This document shows positions 32,658 through 42,805 of a stretch of DNA of 64,000 nt, in pieces; positions within the stretch are counted from its first letter, which is position 1; each line of letters opens with the position of its first letter. This DNA comes from JAITWN01 sp964384095 (GTDB lineage: Bacteria > Pseudomonadota > Gammaproteobacteria > SZUA-140). The notes beneath the pieces were generated by a model. It saw nothing but the letters and a program-made list of their open reading frames with translations, did not search any database and was not told the origin of the DNA. The stretch spans positions 1 to 64,000 of the forward strand of contig CAYLKC010000001.1 in NCBI GenBank assembly GCA_964384095.1. The letters are read 5' to 3'. The position numbers and the translations under genes are program-made.

Positions 32658-34118
32658 ATGGCTATGATTATCAACACCAATATTGCGTCGCTGAACGCGC
32701 AGCGCAATCTGACCAACACCCAGAACGACCTCTCGGTCTCACTCCAGCGCCTGTCGACCGGCCTGCGCATCAACAGCGCCAAGGACGATGCCGCCGGTCT
32801 GGCGATCTCCGAGCGCTTCACGACCCAGATCCGCGGCCTGAACCAGGCGGCACGTAACGCCAACGACGGCATCTCGCTGGCGCAGACCGCCGAAGGCGCC
32901 CTCGGCGAGGTCACCAACAACCTGCAGCGCATCCGCGAGCTCGCGGTACAGGCCCGCAACGCGACCAACAGCGCCTCGGACCGTGAGGCCCTCGACGCCG
33001 AGGTGCAGCAGCGCATCAATGAAATCAACCGCGTCGCCAACCAGACCGAGTTCAACGGCTTGAAGGTCCTCGACGGCACCTTCACCGAGCAGGTCTTCCA
33101 GGTCGGCGCCAACCAGGGCCAGACCATCAGCGTCGACTCGATCGCCAGCGTGACGTCCCAGGCCCTCGGTCTCGCGGCGGGCACCACGACCGTGATCCAG
33201 GCCGCGACCGGCGGCGACACGGCCGTGACCGGGGCGCTGACGGACGGCGACCTGACGATCAATGGCACCGCGATCAATGCGTCGGTCGACGGCGCGAACG
33301 GTGCAGCGGCCGGCGAGGCCGATTCTTCGGCATTCGCGATCGCCGCAGCGATCAATGGTTCCAGTGTTACCGGCGTCACCGCGACCGCGACCACGGTGGT
33401 CGATGACGCGTTCGTCACCGTCACAGGCGCCGCACTCGCTGATGGCAATGACTACACCCTGACCATCAACGATGTCGAGCTGTTCAACAACGCGCTGGGC
33501 GCCGGTCAAGAGGTGACCGCCGACGATGTCATGGGCCTGATCAATGACAGCGCGGAGCTGGCGGCGCTCGGCATCACGGCCACGGTCGATGGGGACAGCG
33601 GCAACCTGGTGATCACCGCCGAGGGTGGTCGTGACATCATCATCGCACAGACCTTCGGTGACGACCTGACCGATACGCAGGGTCTGGAGGGCACGACCTC
33701 CGGTACCGTTGCGCTGACCTCGGATGCCGAGATCGAGATCGCCGGTAATGACCCGACCGTCGCCGGCCTGACCGCCGGTACCGTTGAAGTCACCGAGACC
33801 GAAGTCGAGGTCACCGGCACCAACGTGCTGACGACCGATGCGGCCGATGCGGCGCTGACGACCATCGACGCGGCGCTGACCATCGTGAACGGTTCGCGCG
33901 CCGACCTCGGCGCGGTGCAGAACCGCTTCGAATCGGTCATCGCGAGTCTGACCTCGGCGTCGGAGAGCCTCGCCGCCGCGCGTTCGCGGATCCTGGATGC
34001 CGACTTCGCCGCCGAGACCGCGGCGCTGACCCGGGCCCAGATCCTGCAGCAGGCCGGTGTTGCGATCCTGGCGCAGGCCAACGCGCTGCCGCAGCTCGCA
34101 CTGTCGCTGTTGCAGTAA
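32658..34118 (+). CDS. fliC: Flagellin
   Basis: A 486-residue filament subunit. The conserved N-terminal D0/D1 region has INTNIASLNAQRNL, SLQRLSTGLRINSAKDDAAG and RELAVQARNATNSASDREAL. The C-terminal D1/D0 has SRILDADFAAETAALTRAQI and ANALPQLALSLLQ. The central 180-400 region is Thr/Gly/Ala/Asp-rich, strikingly acidic and free of Cys, with one flagellin-hook IN-type segment (YTLTINDVELFN). The start at MAMIINTN is the usual one; a TTG three codons earlier is rejected. It has its own promoter and terminator. Confidence 0.96.
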   Translation: MAMIINTNIASLNAQRNLTNTQNDLSVSLQRLSTGLRINSAKDDAAGLAISERFTTQIRGLNQAARNANDGISLAQTAEGALGEVTNNLQRIRELAVQARNATNSASDREALDAEVQQRINEINRVANQTEFNGLKVLDGTFTEQVFQVGANQGQTISVDSIASVTSQALGLAAGTTTVIQAATGGDTAVTGALTDGDLTINGTAINASVDGANGAAAGEADSSAFAIAAAINGSSVTGVTATATTVVDDAFVTVTGAALADGNDYTLTINDVELFNNALGAGQEVTADDVMGLINDSAELAALGITATVDGDSGNLVITAEGGRDIIIAQTFGDDLTDTQGLEGTTSGTVALTSDAEIEIAGNDPTVAGLTAGTVEVTETEVEVTGTNVLTTDAADAALTTIDAALTIVNGSRADLGAVQNRFESVIASLTSASESLAAARSRILDADFAAETAALTRAQILQQAGVAILAQANALPQLALSLLQ

Positions 34119-34131
34119 GGCGCATGATGAG

Positions 34132-34165
34132 CGGCCCGGGGCCCACGGGTCCCGGGCCGGCTTTT
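34132..34165 (+). terminator. Intrinsic terminator after fliC
   Basis: CGGCCCGGG (34132-34140) pairs with CCCGGGCCG (34151-34159) around a ten-base loop, followed by G-C-TTTT. A second overlapping hairpin, GCCGGCTT/AAGCCGGC, could form just downstream. It lies 14 bp after the fliC stop. Confidence 0.75.
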
Positions 34166-34200
34166 AAGCCGGCCGCATGACCGGCAAGAGAGGTGACACC

Positions 34201-34590
34201 ATGCCCATTCAACAGACACCCCCGATGAGTTCGGACTTCGCGCGCGTGCCGTCCCGGCCCATCGTCTCGCCGTCTGTGCCGGTGCCCGAAGGCGGCCGGC
34301 AGGAATTGCAGGCAAACGGCAAGGTACTGCCGACCGGCGACACGCAACCGGAACCGAAGGTCATCAATCGCGACGAGCTGGCCGCGAGCGTCAGCCGGCT
34401 CAACGACCATGCCCGCGCCATCAACCGCGATCTCAAGTTCACCGTCGACGAAGACATCAACAAGGTCATCGTCAGGGTCTATAACGCGGAGACCGACGAG
34501 CTGATTCGCCAGATCCCCTCGGAAGAGGCGCTGGCGATGGCGCGTCATCTGGCCAGAGACGAGGGGATCATCGTGGATACCGAGGTTTGA
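34201..34590 (+). CDS. flaG: FlaG family protein
   Basis: A 129-residue protein of the FlaG/YvyC family: disordered Pro-rich N-terminus, then VSRLNDHARAINRDLKF, TVDEDINKVIVRVYNAETDE and IRQIPSEEALAMARHL. FlaG influences filament length and attachment in Pseudomonas and Campylobacter; its mechanism is unclear. The start follows AGAGGTGA. Located between fliC and fliD as in Pseudomonas. Confidence 0.9.
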   Translation: MPIQQTPPMSSDFARVPSRPIVSPSVPVPEGGRQELQANGKVLPTGDTQPEPKVINRDELAASVSRLNDHARAINRDLKFTVDEDINKVIVRVYNAETDELIRQIPSEEALAMARHLARDEGIIVDTEV

Positions 34591-34597
34591 TCCAGGT

Positions 34598-34613
34598 TGG
34601 TCTCCATTTTGCA
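34598..34613 (+). promoter_or_regulatory. Sigma-54 promoter of fliD-fliS-fliT-pilZ
   Basis: TGGTCTCCATTTTGCA has GG (34599-34600) and GC (34611-34612) ten bases apart and a full TTGCA -12. It lies 49 bp before fliD. In P. aeruginosa the fliD unit is FleQ/sigma-54 dependent. Confidence 0.65.
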
Positions 34614-34662
34614 TTTTTATCCGGATAACGGAGTGAAATGAAGCGTTGAAGGCGGATCATTC

Positions 34663-36693
34663 ATGGCGAATATAGTTTCGCTCGGCATCGGTAGCGGACT
34701 CGATATCAATTCGATCGTCTCCGAGCTGGTCGAGTTACAGAGGCGCCCGCAGCTGCAGCGCCTCGATGTCAGAGAGGCAAATCTACAGGCGCGCCTTTCA
34801 GGGATCGGTTCCCTGCAGGGCGCGCTTTCCTCGTTGCAGGACTCGCTCGGCAATCTCTCCCGCCTGCAAACCTTCAACGGCCGCACTGCGAGCGTCGCGG
34901 ACACAGCAATCCTTGCCGCCAGCGCCGGCACGGCCGCCGCACCCGGCAGCTACGAGATCAGCGTCGATGAGCTGGCCCGCGCACAGCGGCTCGCCAGCGA
35001 CCCGGAGGCGCACGAGGCAGCACGATTCACCTCGCTGAATGATATCGTCGGCACCGGTACGCTGACCTTTCGTTTTGGCGAGACGGCGTATGATGCCGAA
35101 TCCGGCGTCTACCAGTCCTTCACTCGCGATCCCGATTCGGCGATTCATACCGTTGAGATCAGCGATGGCAGTCTGCGCGGCGTGCGCGATGCGATCAACA
35201 ACGCCGAAATCGGCGTCACCGCCGCGATCGTCTTCGATGGCGCGCATTACCGCCTGACCCTGTCCGGCAATGAGACCGGCGCCGGTAACAGTATCGAGAT
35301 TACGGTCGATGACGCCGATGGTAATGCCGGAGATGCCGCCGGCCTGTCCCTGTTTGCGTTCAACGACGGCGCGGCGCATCTGCGCCAGACCCAGTCGGCC
35401 AGCGACACCGCAGGCCTGCTCGTCAACGGCATCGCGATCCAGAGCGCGAGCAACTCGCTGGTCAATGTCGTTGAGGGTTTGGCCATCGACCTGAAATCGC
35501 CCGGGACGACGACGGTTACGGTGGCCCAGGATCGCGAAGGTGTGAGTGGTGCGATCAGCGAGTTCGTCGACAAGTTCAACGCCCTCGTCGTCACCATCAA
35601 CCAGCTCTCGCGTTTCGACCCCGAGACCAATGAAGCCGGGCTGCTCAATGGCGACAGCGTGCTGCAGGCCGTGGATTCCCAAATCCGCCGCATTCTCAAC
35701 CAGTCGATCGGCGGGCCTGACAGCCCGTTCCGCCATCTCGCCGATGTCGGAATCACGCGCAGCGCCGGAGACGGTACGCTGGTCCTCGACGAGGCCAGGT
35801 TGCAGCAGGCGATGAATCGCGACTATGACGCGATTGCGCGACTGTTTGCGAACGCAGGCATCATCGATGACCCGCTGACCAACTTCCAGACCGCCGGCGC
35901 CAATACCCAACCTGGCGACTATGCCGTTCATGTCACGCGCATCGCGACCCGTGGCACGCTGACGGGTTCCGCTGCGGCGGCCCAGGAGATCATCGCCGGC
36001 ATTAATGACACGCTGTCGGTCAACATCAATGGCGCGGCAGCGACGATCACGCTGACGCCCGGGGTCTATGCATCGGCGAATGCGCTGGCCACGGAATTAC
36101 AGGCAAGGATCAATGGCGCCGATGCGATACGCCGCGCCGGCGCCACGGTGCTGGTCGAGGCCGACGCTGGAGGCCGCCTGATCGTCACCTCAGACAGCTA
36201 CGGATCGGCGTCTCGCGTGTCGATAAGTACGGGTGCCGGCCGCAACGCCCTGTTCGGCGCGACGCCGCAATCTGTGCAAGGTGTCGATGTCGCCGGCACC
36301 ATCGGCGGTGTGGCCGCGACCGGCGCCGGGCAGACCCTGATCGGTCAGGGCGATGCGGACGGCCTCAGGTTGCGCATCGCCGGCGGCGAACTCGGCGACC
36401 GCGGCGTGCTGTCGTTCACGCGTGGCATTGCTGACAGCCTCGATCGCATGGTGAGCGGCATGCTGAACGGAGACGGCCTCTTCAGGTCTGTCACCGAAAG
36501 CATCAACCAGCAGATTCGCGACCTCGGTGGCCGGCGTGAACAGGTCGAGCAGAGGGCGCTGACGTATGAGGAACGTCTGCGCGTACAGTTTACGGCGATG
36601 GATGCGCTGGTGGCGCAGCTGCGATCGAGCGGAGACTTCCTGTTACAGCAACTCGACAATCTGCCGCAGATCGGACAGAACCGTAACCGATGA
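34663..36693 (+). CDS. fliD: Flagellar filament cap FliD
   Basis: A 676-residue cap protein, longer than the enteric form of roughly 470. N-terminal SLGIGSGLDINSIVSELVEL and YEISVDELARAQRLAS are the FliD_N motifs; SGAISEFVDKFNALVVTINQ and RVQFTAMDALVAQLRSS (the last begins RLRVQ) lie in the C-terminal part. The middle (about 410-560) carries extra flagellin-hook IN-like segments (DTLSVNINGAAATITL), which accounts for the length. It sits at the tip and folds incoming flagellin. Confidence 0.94.
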   Translation: MANIVSLGIGSGLDINSIVSELVELQRRPQLQRLDVREANLQARLSGIGSLQGALSSLQDSLGNLSRLQTFNGRTASVADTAILAASAGTAAAPGSYEISVDELARAQRLASDPEAHEAARFTSLNDIVGTGTLTFRFGETAYDAESGVYQSFTRDPDSAIHTVEISDGSLRGVRDAINNAEIGVTAAIVFDGAHYRLTLSGNETGAGNSIEITVDDADGNAGDAAGLSLFAFNDGAAHLRQTQSASDTAGLLVNGIAIQSASNSLVNVVEGLAIDLKSPGTTTVTVAQDREGVSGAISEFVDKFNALVVTINQLSRFDPETNEAGLLNGDSVLQAVDSQIRRILNQSIGGPDSPFRHLADVGITRSAGDGTLVLDEARLQQAMNRDYDAIARLFANAGIIDDPLTNFQTAGANTQPGDYAVHVTRIATRGTLTGSAAAAQEIIAGINDTLSVNINGAAATITLTPGVYASANALATELQARINGADAIRRAGATVLVEADAGGRLIVTSDSYGSASRVSISTGAGRNALFGATPQSVQGVDVAGTIGGVAATGAGQTLIGQGDADGLRLRIAGGELGDRGVLSFTRGIADSLDRMVSGMLNGDGLFRSVTESINQQIRDLGGRREQVEQRALTYEERLRVQFTAMDALVAQLRSSGDFLLQQLDNLPQIGQNRNR

Positions 36694-36741
36694 TCGTCCC
36701 GCGCGGATAATAACTATTTTACTGAAACGGAGGAGCAGGCA

Positions 36742-37206
36742 ATGGGTCAGGCAGGCGCCAGTGGCGTATTGAAGGACTATCAGAAGACAGGGCTGAGCGG
36801 CGCGACCGAGGGCGCGACGCCTCATCGCCTGATCCAGATGCTGATGGAGGGTGTGCTCGACCGCATCGCCTCGGCGCGCGGCTCCATGGAGCGCGGCGAG
36901 ATCGCGCGCAAGGGCGCGCAGATCAGCTGGGCGATCTCGATCATCGAAGGGCTGCGCGTCAGCCTCGACAAGTCGATGGGCGGCGAGATTGCACAAAACC
37001 TCGACAACCTCTATGGCTACATGATCCTGCGCCTGACCGAGGCGAACATGAAGAACGAGCCCGCGTATCTCGATGAGGTCTCTGATCTGCTGCGCCAGAT
37101 CAAGGGCGCCTGGGATGCGATCCCGGCCGAGACCGTCCGTGCCCATGCGGCGGGCGACCGCGAGGCGGTATTGCAGGGGGAGGGGCGCACGAGCGACGCG
37201 CGATGA
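36742..37206 (+). CDS. fliS: Flagellar export chaperone FliS
   Basis: A 154-residue helical protein: GATPHRLIQMLMEGVLDRIA, GAQISWAISIIEGLRVSLDK and EIAQNLDNLYGYMILRLTEA are the FliS motifs. It binds the C-terminus of flagellin and prevents premature assembly. The ATG of fliT overlaps its stop (ATGA), implying coupled translation. Confidence 0.94.
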   Translation: MGQAGASGVLKDYQKTGLSGATEGATPHRLIQMLMEGVLDRIASARGSMERGEIARKGAQISWAISIIEGLRVSLDKSMGGEIAQNLDNLYGYMILRLTEANMKNEPAYLDEVSDLLRQIKGAWDAIPAETVRAHAAGDREAVLQGEGRTSDAR

Positions 37207-37544
37207 TGACCGAACGCCTGCAACAGCTCGGAGAGATTCTCGAGCGCAGTCACGACATGCTGGCAAGCGCGCGCGGCCAGCAGTGGGACAGCCTGCCGGA
37301 ACTGTCGGCCGGACGCTCGCGCGCGATCGAGGCCTATGGCCGGCTGTGCGCAGCGCGGCCGGCAGATGAGGATGCCGGCGACGAGGCGGCATTGCTCGAG
37401 CGTATCCTCGCGATCAACGAGGAGCTCGTCGCCATCGGTTCAACGCACAAGCAGTCACTAGCCGATTCGCTGTCCGGCAATCGCCGGCAGCGCAGGGCGG
37501 CGGTGGCCTACTCGGAGGCGTCCGCGCGCCATCGTGTTGTTTAA
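37203..37544 (+). CDS. fliT: FliT-like flagellar chaperone
   Basis: A 113-residue helical protein following fliS with a 4-bp overlap. LSAGRSRAIEAYGRLC and LLERILAINEELVAIG resemble FliT, the chaperone for FliD. The assignment rests mainly on size, helix content and position, since FliT sequences are weakly conserved. In enteric bacteria FliT also restrains the master regulator; here FleQ is the nearest equivalent. Confidence 0.7.
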   Translation: MMTERLQQLGEILERSHDMLASARGQQWDSLPELSAGRSRAIEAYGRLCAARPADEDAGDEAALLERILAINEELVAIGSTHKQSLADSLSGNRRQRRAAVAYSEASARHRVV

Positions 37545-37571
37545 GCCACGCTGATACGGTATCTTGCCCGC

Positions 37572-38153
37572 ATGGATGATGCGGGTGTCTCCAATCAGGA
37601 ATCCGGTCTCGTCTATGAGGACCGGATGCCGCTGGCCTGGGAACAGTTGCCGGCCGATCCCGATCCCGCCGAAATACCCCCGATCCTTCAGTCCAATGAA
37701 CAGCTGCTCCGTTGCCTGGGCGCGCTCGATGAAGTGCGCGGCGACACCGTCGACGATGATCACGGCGCGCTGGCCCATGACATCGCACGCCTCGATTTCA
37801 AGCTCAATCTCCTGCTCGACATGGTCGGACAGCTGCTGCGCCTGCAGCGGCCCGCGCCGGCCGCGGTGCCGGTCCGCCTCGGCGCGGACGGCATACGCTG
37901 GTTTGCGTCGTCCGCCCCCGCGCAAGGCAGCCCGGTACGCGTCGAGTTGTATCTCAGCCGTTCGCTGCCGACCCCGATCCTGCTGTTCGGCCGGGTCGCC
38001 TCGGTCGATCGTGAGGACGGAGGTCAACGAATTGACGTCCGCTTCGGTGAGGTCAGCGAGCCGATGCGCAACTGGCTGGAAAAGCTGATATTCCGCCAGC
38101 ATCGTCGGCAGGTCGCGCAGTCCCGGCGCCGGCAGAGGGTCGCCAGTCAGTGA
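37572..38153 (+). CDS. PilZ-domain-like protein with atypical c-di-GMP motif
   Basis: A 193-residue protein. The N-terminal EDRMPLAWEQLP and a helical segment (HDIARLDFKLNLLLDMVGQL) precede a C-terminal beta domain (VPVRLGADGIRWFAS, VRVELYLSRSLPTPILLFG, RIDVRFGEVSEPMRNWLEK). The arrangement matches PilZ proteins that sit between fliT and fleQ in related bacteria. The usual RxxxR motif is not obvious, while GADGI may represent the D/NxSxxG motif in altered form, so c-di-GMP binding is uncertain. It probably tunes motility. Confidence 0.65.
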   Translation: MDDAGVSNQESGLVYEDRMPLAWEQLPADPDPAEIPPILQSNEQLLRCLGALDEVRGDTVDDDHGALAHDIARLDFKLNLLLDMVGQLLRLQRPAPAAVPVRLGADGIRWFASSAPAQGSPVRVELYLSRSLPTPILLFGRVASVDREDGGQRIDVRFGEVSEPMRNWLEKLIFRQHRRQVAQSRRRQRVASQ

Positions 38154-38160
38154 CGATATT

Positions 38161-38189
38161 TTGACAGGCCTCATAAAAAAGTTTAGTCT
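38161..38189 (+). promoter_or_regulatory. Sigma-70-like promoter of fleQ with overlapping palindrome
   Basis: A perfect -35 TTGACA (38161-38166) and a weak -10 TAGTCT (38184-38189) 17 bases on. AGTCT-GCA-AGACT, a perfect 5-bp inverted repeat, covers the -10, a position expected for a repressor or FleQ-type operator (inference). Confidence 0.45.
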
Positions 38190-38288
38190 GCAAGACTGCA
38201 GGCGGTCCCGTTACCGTGATATCAGCTGGAAGACCACAATATATAAAAGAATCATCCACGACGAGATGACAGGAGAAGGGAAGACCCG

Positions 38289-39704
<1,416 letters not shown>

Positions 39705-39764
39705 GCTTGACGCCCCGCCAGATTATAATAAATAACCTGTTGTAATTACTTAACAAAATAAATA

Positions 39765-39780
39765 CGGCACATATATTGCT
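39765..39780 (+). promoter_or_regulatory. Sigma-54 promoter of fleSR
   Basis: CGGCACATATATTGCT has GG (39766-39767) and GC (39778-39779) ten bases apart, with TTGCT at -12. It sits in an AT-rich stretch 68 bp before fleS, as expected for FleQ-dependent fleSR. Confidence 0.75.
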
Positions 39781-39847
39781 GTTTGTCGGCCAGGGGATGC
39801 GTCCGTGATGGGCGCCTCCGGAAACCTGGTGACAGAGGCACGACCGT

Positions 39848-41008
39848 ATGAATCAGACCGCGATGCCCCGGGCGGAACGCCTGTCGGAGGCATTCGAGCG
39901 CTTCAACCGGACGTCCGCACGGCTGAGCGACTCGTACCGCTCTCTCGCGGAACAGCTCCGCGATTTCACTGATGCGACGGGGCGCGCGCCCCGCCTCGAA
40001 CTCGATGCCGATCTCCTGCGCGGGATCCTCGACGCGTTGCCGGCCGCGATCATCCTCATCGACGGGGAGGGCGTCGTGCGCCAGTCCAACGTCGCCGCCC
40101 GCGATCTGCTTGGCGTCGATCTCACGGGCCGCTCGTGGCGCGCCATCATCGGCGAGGTCTTCGTGCCCGGCGACGGCGTCGACGGGCTGCGCCTGTCGAA
40201 TGGCCGCGTGGTGACAGTTGCAACCGCGCCGCTGGGCAACCTGCCCGGTCAGGTGGTGATGTTGCACGATGTCACCGACATGCGGCTCGTGCGCGCACTC
40301 GCCGAGCGTCGCCAGCGCCTGTCCGCGCTCGGCGAGATGACGGCCTCGCTGTCGCACCAGATCCGTACCCCGCTGGCCTCCAGTCTGCTTTATCTTTCCC
40401 GGCTCGAGACCGACGAGGTCGATACGGAGACGCGCCGCCGCTGTGCTGCGAAGATCCGCGCCTGTCTCGCGCACCTCGACGGCCTCAGTCGTGACATGCT
40501 CGCGTTTGCCGGCGGTGGCGCGCTGAACGCGGAGAACTTCGGCATCGCCGAGCTGCTCGACGAGTTTCGCCAGGTGTCCGCAGCGCTGATCGGACAGGGC
40601 GGCGTATGCTTCGAGATCATCGACGAGAGCGGCAGTGCAACGCTACGCGGCAATCGCTCCGCGATCCTGACCGTATTGCAGAATCTCGTCGAGAACGCGA
40701 TCCAGGCCTGCGCGTCCGCGCAGCCCGATCGCCCCGGGAATCTTCGTCTGCTGATCCGCCGTCGTAGCGGCGCAGGCGCGCTCGATGCCATCGACTTCCT
40801 GCTCAGCGATGATGGCCCGGGGATCCCCGAGGCACTGCGCGCGCAGGTCTTTGAACCATTTTTCACGACCCGTTCACAGGGGACCGGACTCGGTCTCGCC
40901 GTCGCGCGTGCGGTGGTGCAGGCCCACGGCGGCGAGATCTGGATCGAATCGGAGGCCGGCGCCGGAACGACGGTTGGCATGCGCTTTCCGGTGATCGCGT
41001 CCACATGA
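39848..41008 (+). CDS. fleS: Flagellar sensor histidine kinase FleS
   Basis: A 386-residue cytosolic kinase without membrane helices. A PAS domain (about 55-150; LDALPAAIILIDGEGVVRQS) precedes the dimerisation domain LSHQIRTPLASSLLYLSRL with phospho-acceptor His170. The ATPase domain has TVLQNLVENAIQA, LLSDDGPGIPEALR and GTGLGLAVARAVVQAHGGEI. It phosphorylates FleR in the middle tier of the flagellar cascade. Its stop overlaps an ATG upstream of the fleR start. Confidence 0.93.
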   Translation: MNQTAMPRAERLSEAFERFNRTSARLSDSYRSLAEQLRDFTDATGRAPRLELDADLLRGILDALPAAIILIDGEGVVRQSNVAARDLLGVDLTGRSWRAIIGEVFVPGDGVDGLRLSNGRVVTVATAPLGNLPGQVVMLHDVTDMRLVRALAERRQRLSALGEMTASLSHQIRTPLASSLLYLSRLETDEVDTETRRRCAAKIRACLAHLDGLSRDMLAFAGGGALNAENFGIAELLDEFRQVSAALIGQGGVCFEIIDESGSATLRGNRSAILTVLQNLVENAIQACASAQPDRPGNLRLLIRRRSGAGALDAIDFLLSDDGPGIPEALRAQVFEPFFTTRSQGTGLGLAVARAVVQAHGGEIWIESEAGAGTTVGMRFPVIAST

Positions 41009-41028
41009 AGTCAAATGCGGAGAGAGTG

Positions 41029-42393
41029 ATGAATCCGACCAGGATCCTGATAGTCGAAGATGATCCCGCCCTGCGAGATGCCCTGTGCGAAACGCTGAGT
41101 CACGCCGGTTATAGCGTCGAGAGCGCCGGCGACGGCGTCGCCGCGATGACGATGCTGGCGGATCCCGAGCGTCTGCGCGAGACCGGGCTGGTGATCAGCG
41201 ACGTGCAGATGAGGCCGATGGATGGCCATGCGCTGCTCGGCGAGTTGCGCGCGCGCCATCCCGAGCTGCCGGTGCTGATGATGACCGCGTATGGCAGTAT
41301 CCCGAAGGCGGTCGAGGCGATGCAGGCCGGCGCCGTCGATTATCTGGTCAAGCCGTTCGAGGCCGCAACCCTCGTCGATATGGTCGGGCGTTATCTCGGC
41401 CAGGACAGCGGTGATGATGAAGGCATGATCGTCGCCGATCCTCGCAGCAGCTATATCGCGACGCTCGCCCGTCGCGTCGCCGGCACCGACGCGACGGTGA
41501 TGATCACCGGCGAGAGCGGCGCCGGCAAGGAAGTGCTGGCACGCTTCATCCACCGCCATTCGCCGCGCGCCTCGCAGCCATTCGTCGCGATCAACTGCGC
41601 GGCGATCCCGGAGAATATGCTCGAGGCGACGCTGTTCGGTTACGAGAAGGGCGCCTTCACCGGCGCCTACGCCGCATCGCCGGGCAAGTTCGAGCAGGCG
41701 CAGCAGGGCACCTTGCTGCTCGACGAGATCTCGGAGATGGACCTCGGTTTACAGGCCAAGCTGCTGCGCGTGCTGCAGGAACGCGAGGTCGAACGTCTCG
41801 GCGGCCGCAAGGTGATCCCGCTCGATGTCCGCGTGCTCGCGACCTCGAACCGTGACCTCGCCGCGGAGGTCGCGGCCGGACGCTTTCGCGAGGACCTGTA
41901 TTATCGCCTGAATGTCTTTCCGCTCCACCTGCCGCCATTGCGCGAGCGTCGAGCGGACATCCTCCCGCTCACGCGCCGGCTGCTGGCCCATCACGCCCGC
42001 GTGCAGGGTCGGCCGGCGCCGAGTCTGTCCGCGACGGCGGAGACCCGGCTGCTCGCGCACGCGTGGCCGGGGAACGTGCGTGAACTCGACAATGTCCTGC
42101 AGCGCGCGATGATCCTCCAGTCCGGCATGACGATCGACGAGGGCGACCTGCAGTTCGAGCCCTGCGGACGGGCGGAACCCGCCGTCAGCGCGGCGTCCGC
42201 ACATGACGGCGGACACGATGACGGCCCGGTGGCGGGTGATCTGCGCAGTCATGAACACCAGGTCATCGTCGAGACATTGAAATCGGTCCGCGGCAGCCGC
42301 AAGGCCGCCGCGGTCAGGCTGGGCATCAGCGAGCGCACGTTGCGCTACAAGCTGGCGAAGATCCGCGAGACCGGCGTGGAGTTGCCGGTCTGA
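41029..42393 (+). CDS. fleR: Flagellar response regulator FleR (NtrC family)
   Basis: A 454-residue protein. A receiver domain (about 1-120) with phospho-acceptor Asp58 in LVISDVQM is followed by an AAA+ domain with Walker A TGESGAGKEVLARF near 160 and GAFTGA near 207, and by a Fis HTH (AAVRLGISERTLRYKLAKI). It activates class III sigma-54 promoters. The start at 41029 follows GGAGAGAG; the ATG at 41005 overlapping the fleS stop is possible but has no ribosome site. Confidence 0.94.
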   Translation: MNPTRILIVEDDPALRDALCETLSHAGYSVESAGDGVAAMTMLADPERLRETGLVISDVQMRPMDGHALLGELRARHPELPVLMMTAYGSIPKAVEAMQAGAVDYLVKPFEAATLVDMVGRYLGQDSGDDEGMIVADPRSSYIATLARRVAGTDATVMITGESGAGKEVLARFIHRHSPRASQPFVAINCAAIPENMLEATLFGYEKGAFTGAYAASPGKFEQAQQGTLLLDEISEMDLGLQAKLLRVLQEREVERLGGRKVIPLDVRVLATSNRDLAAEVAAGRFREDLYYRLNVFPLHLPPLRERRADILPLTRRLLAHHARVQGRPAPSLSATAETRLLAHAWPGNVRELDNVLQRAMILQSGMTIDEGDLQFEPCGRAEPAVSAASAHDGGHDDGPVAGDLRSHEHQVIVETLKSVRGSRKAAAVRLGISERTLRYKLAKIRETGVELPV

Positions 42394-42409
42394 TCCGCGC
42401 CAGGAGAAA

Positions 42410-42425
42410 TGGCTCGGAAGATGCA
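42410..42425 (+). promoter_or_regulatory. Sigma-54 promoter of fliEFGHIJ
   Basis: TGGCTCGGAAGATGCA has GG (42411-42412) and GC (42423-42424) with 10 bases between; the -12 reads ATGCA. It lies 35 bp before fliE. Confidence 0.6.
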
Positions 42426-42459
42426 TGAAACCATTTGACGGAACAGGAGGACACCGCCG

Positions 42460-42780
42460 ATGAGCGAAATCAACGCAGCACAGATGCTGTCGCAACTCAG
42501 GTCGATGGCAGGCGCAGCCGGCAACGGCGCCGCGGAGATGAATGGCGCCGGCGACCCGGTGCGATTTTCTGAGCTGCTGGTCAAGGCCGTTGATCACGTC
42601 AACACCTCGCAGCAGGAGGTGCGCCAGTTGCGCGAGGCCTTCCAGGCCGGCGGCGAGGACGTGGACCTGAGCCGCGTGATGATCGCCTCGCAAAAGGCCA
42701 GCGTCGAATTCCAGCTCATGATGCAGGCGCGCAATCGTTTGATCAGCGCTTACCAGGACATCATGAGCATGCAGATCTAG
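42460..42780 (+). CDS. fliE: Flagellar hook-basal body protein FliE
   Basis: A 106-residue protein: FSELLVKAVDHVNTSQQEV and the C-terminal VDLSRVMIASQKASVEFQLM with MQARNRLISAYQDIMSMQI are the FliE signature. It links the MS ring to the proximal rod and is the first rod component exported. ACAGGAGGACA precedes the ATG. Confidence 0.95.
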   Translation: MSEINAAQMLSQLRSMAGAAGNGAAEMNGAGDPVRFSELLVKAVDHVNTSQQEVRQLREAFQAGGEDVDLSRVMIASQKASVEFQLMMQARNRLISAYQDIMSMQI

Positions 42781-42805
42781 TGACTGAACCGGGAGCAGCT
42801 TCCTC

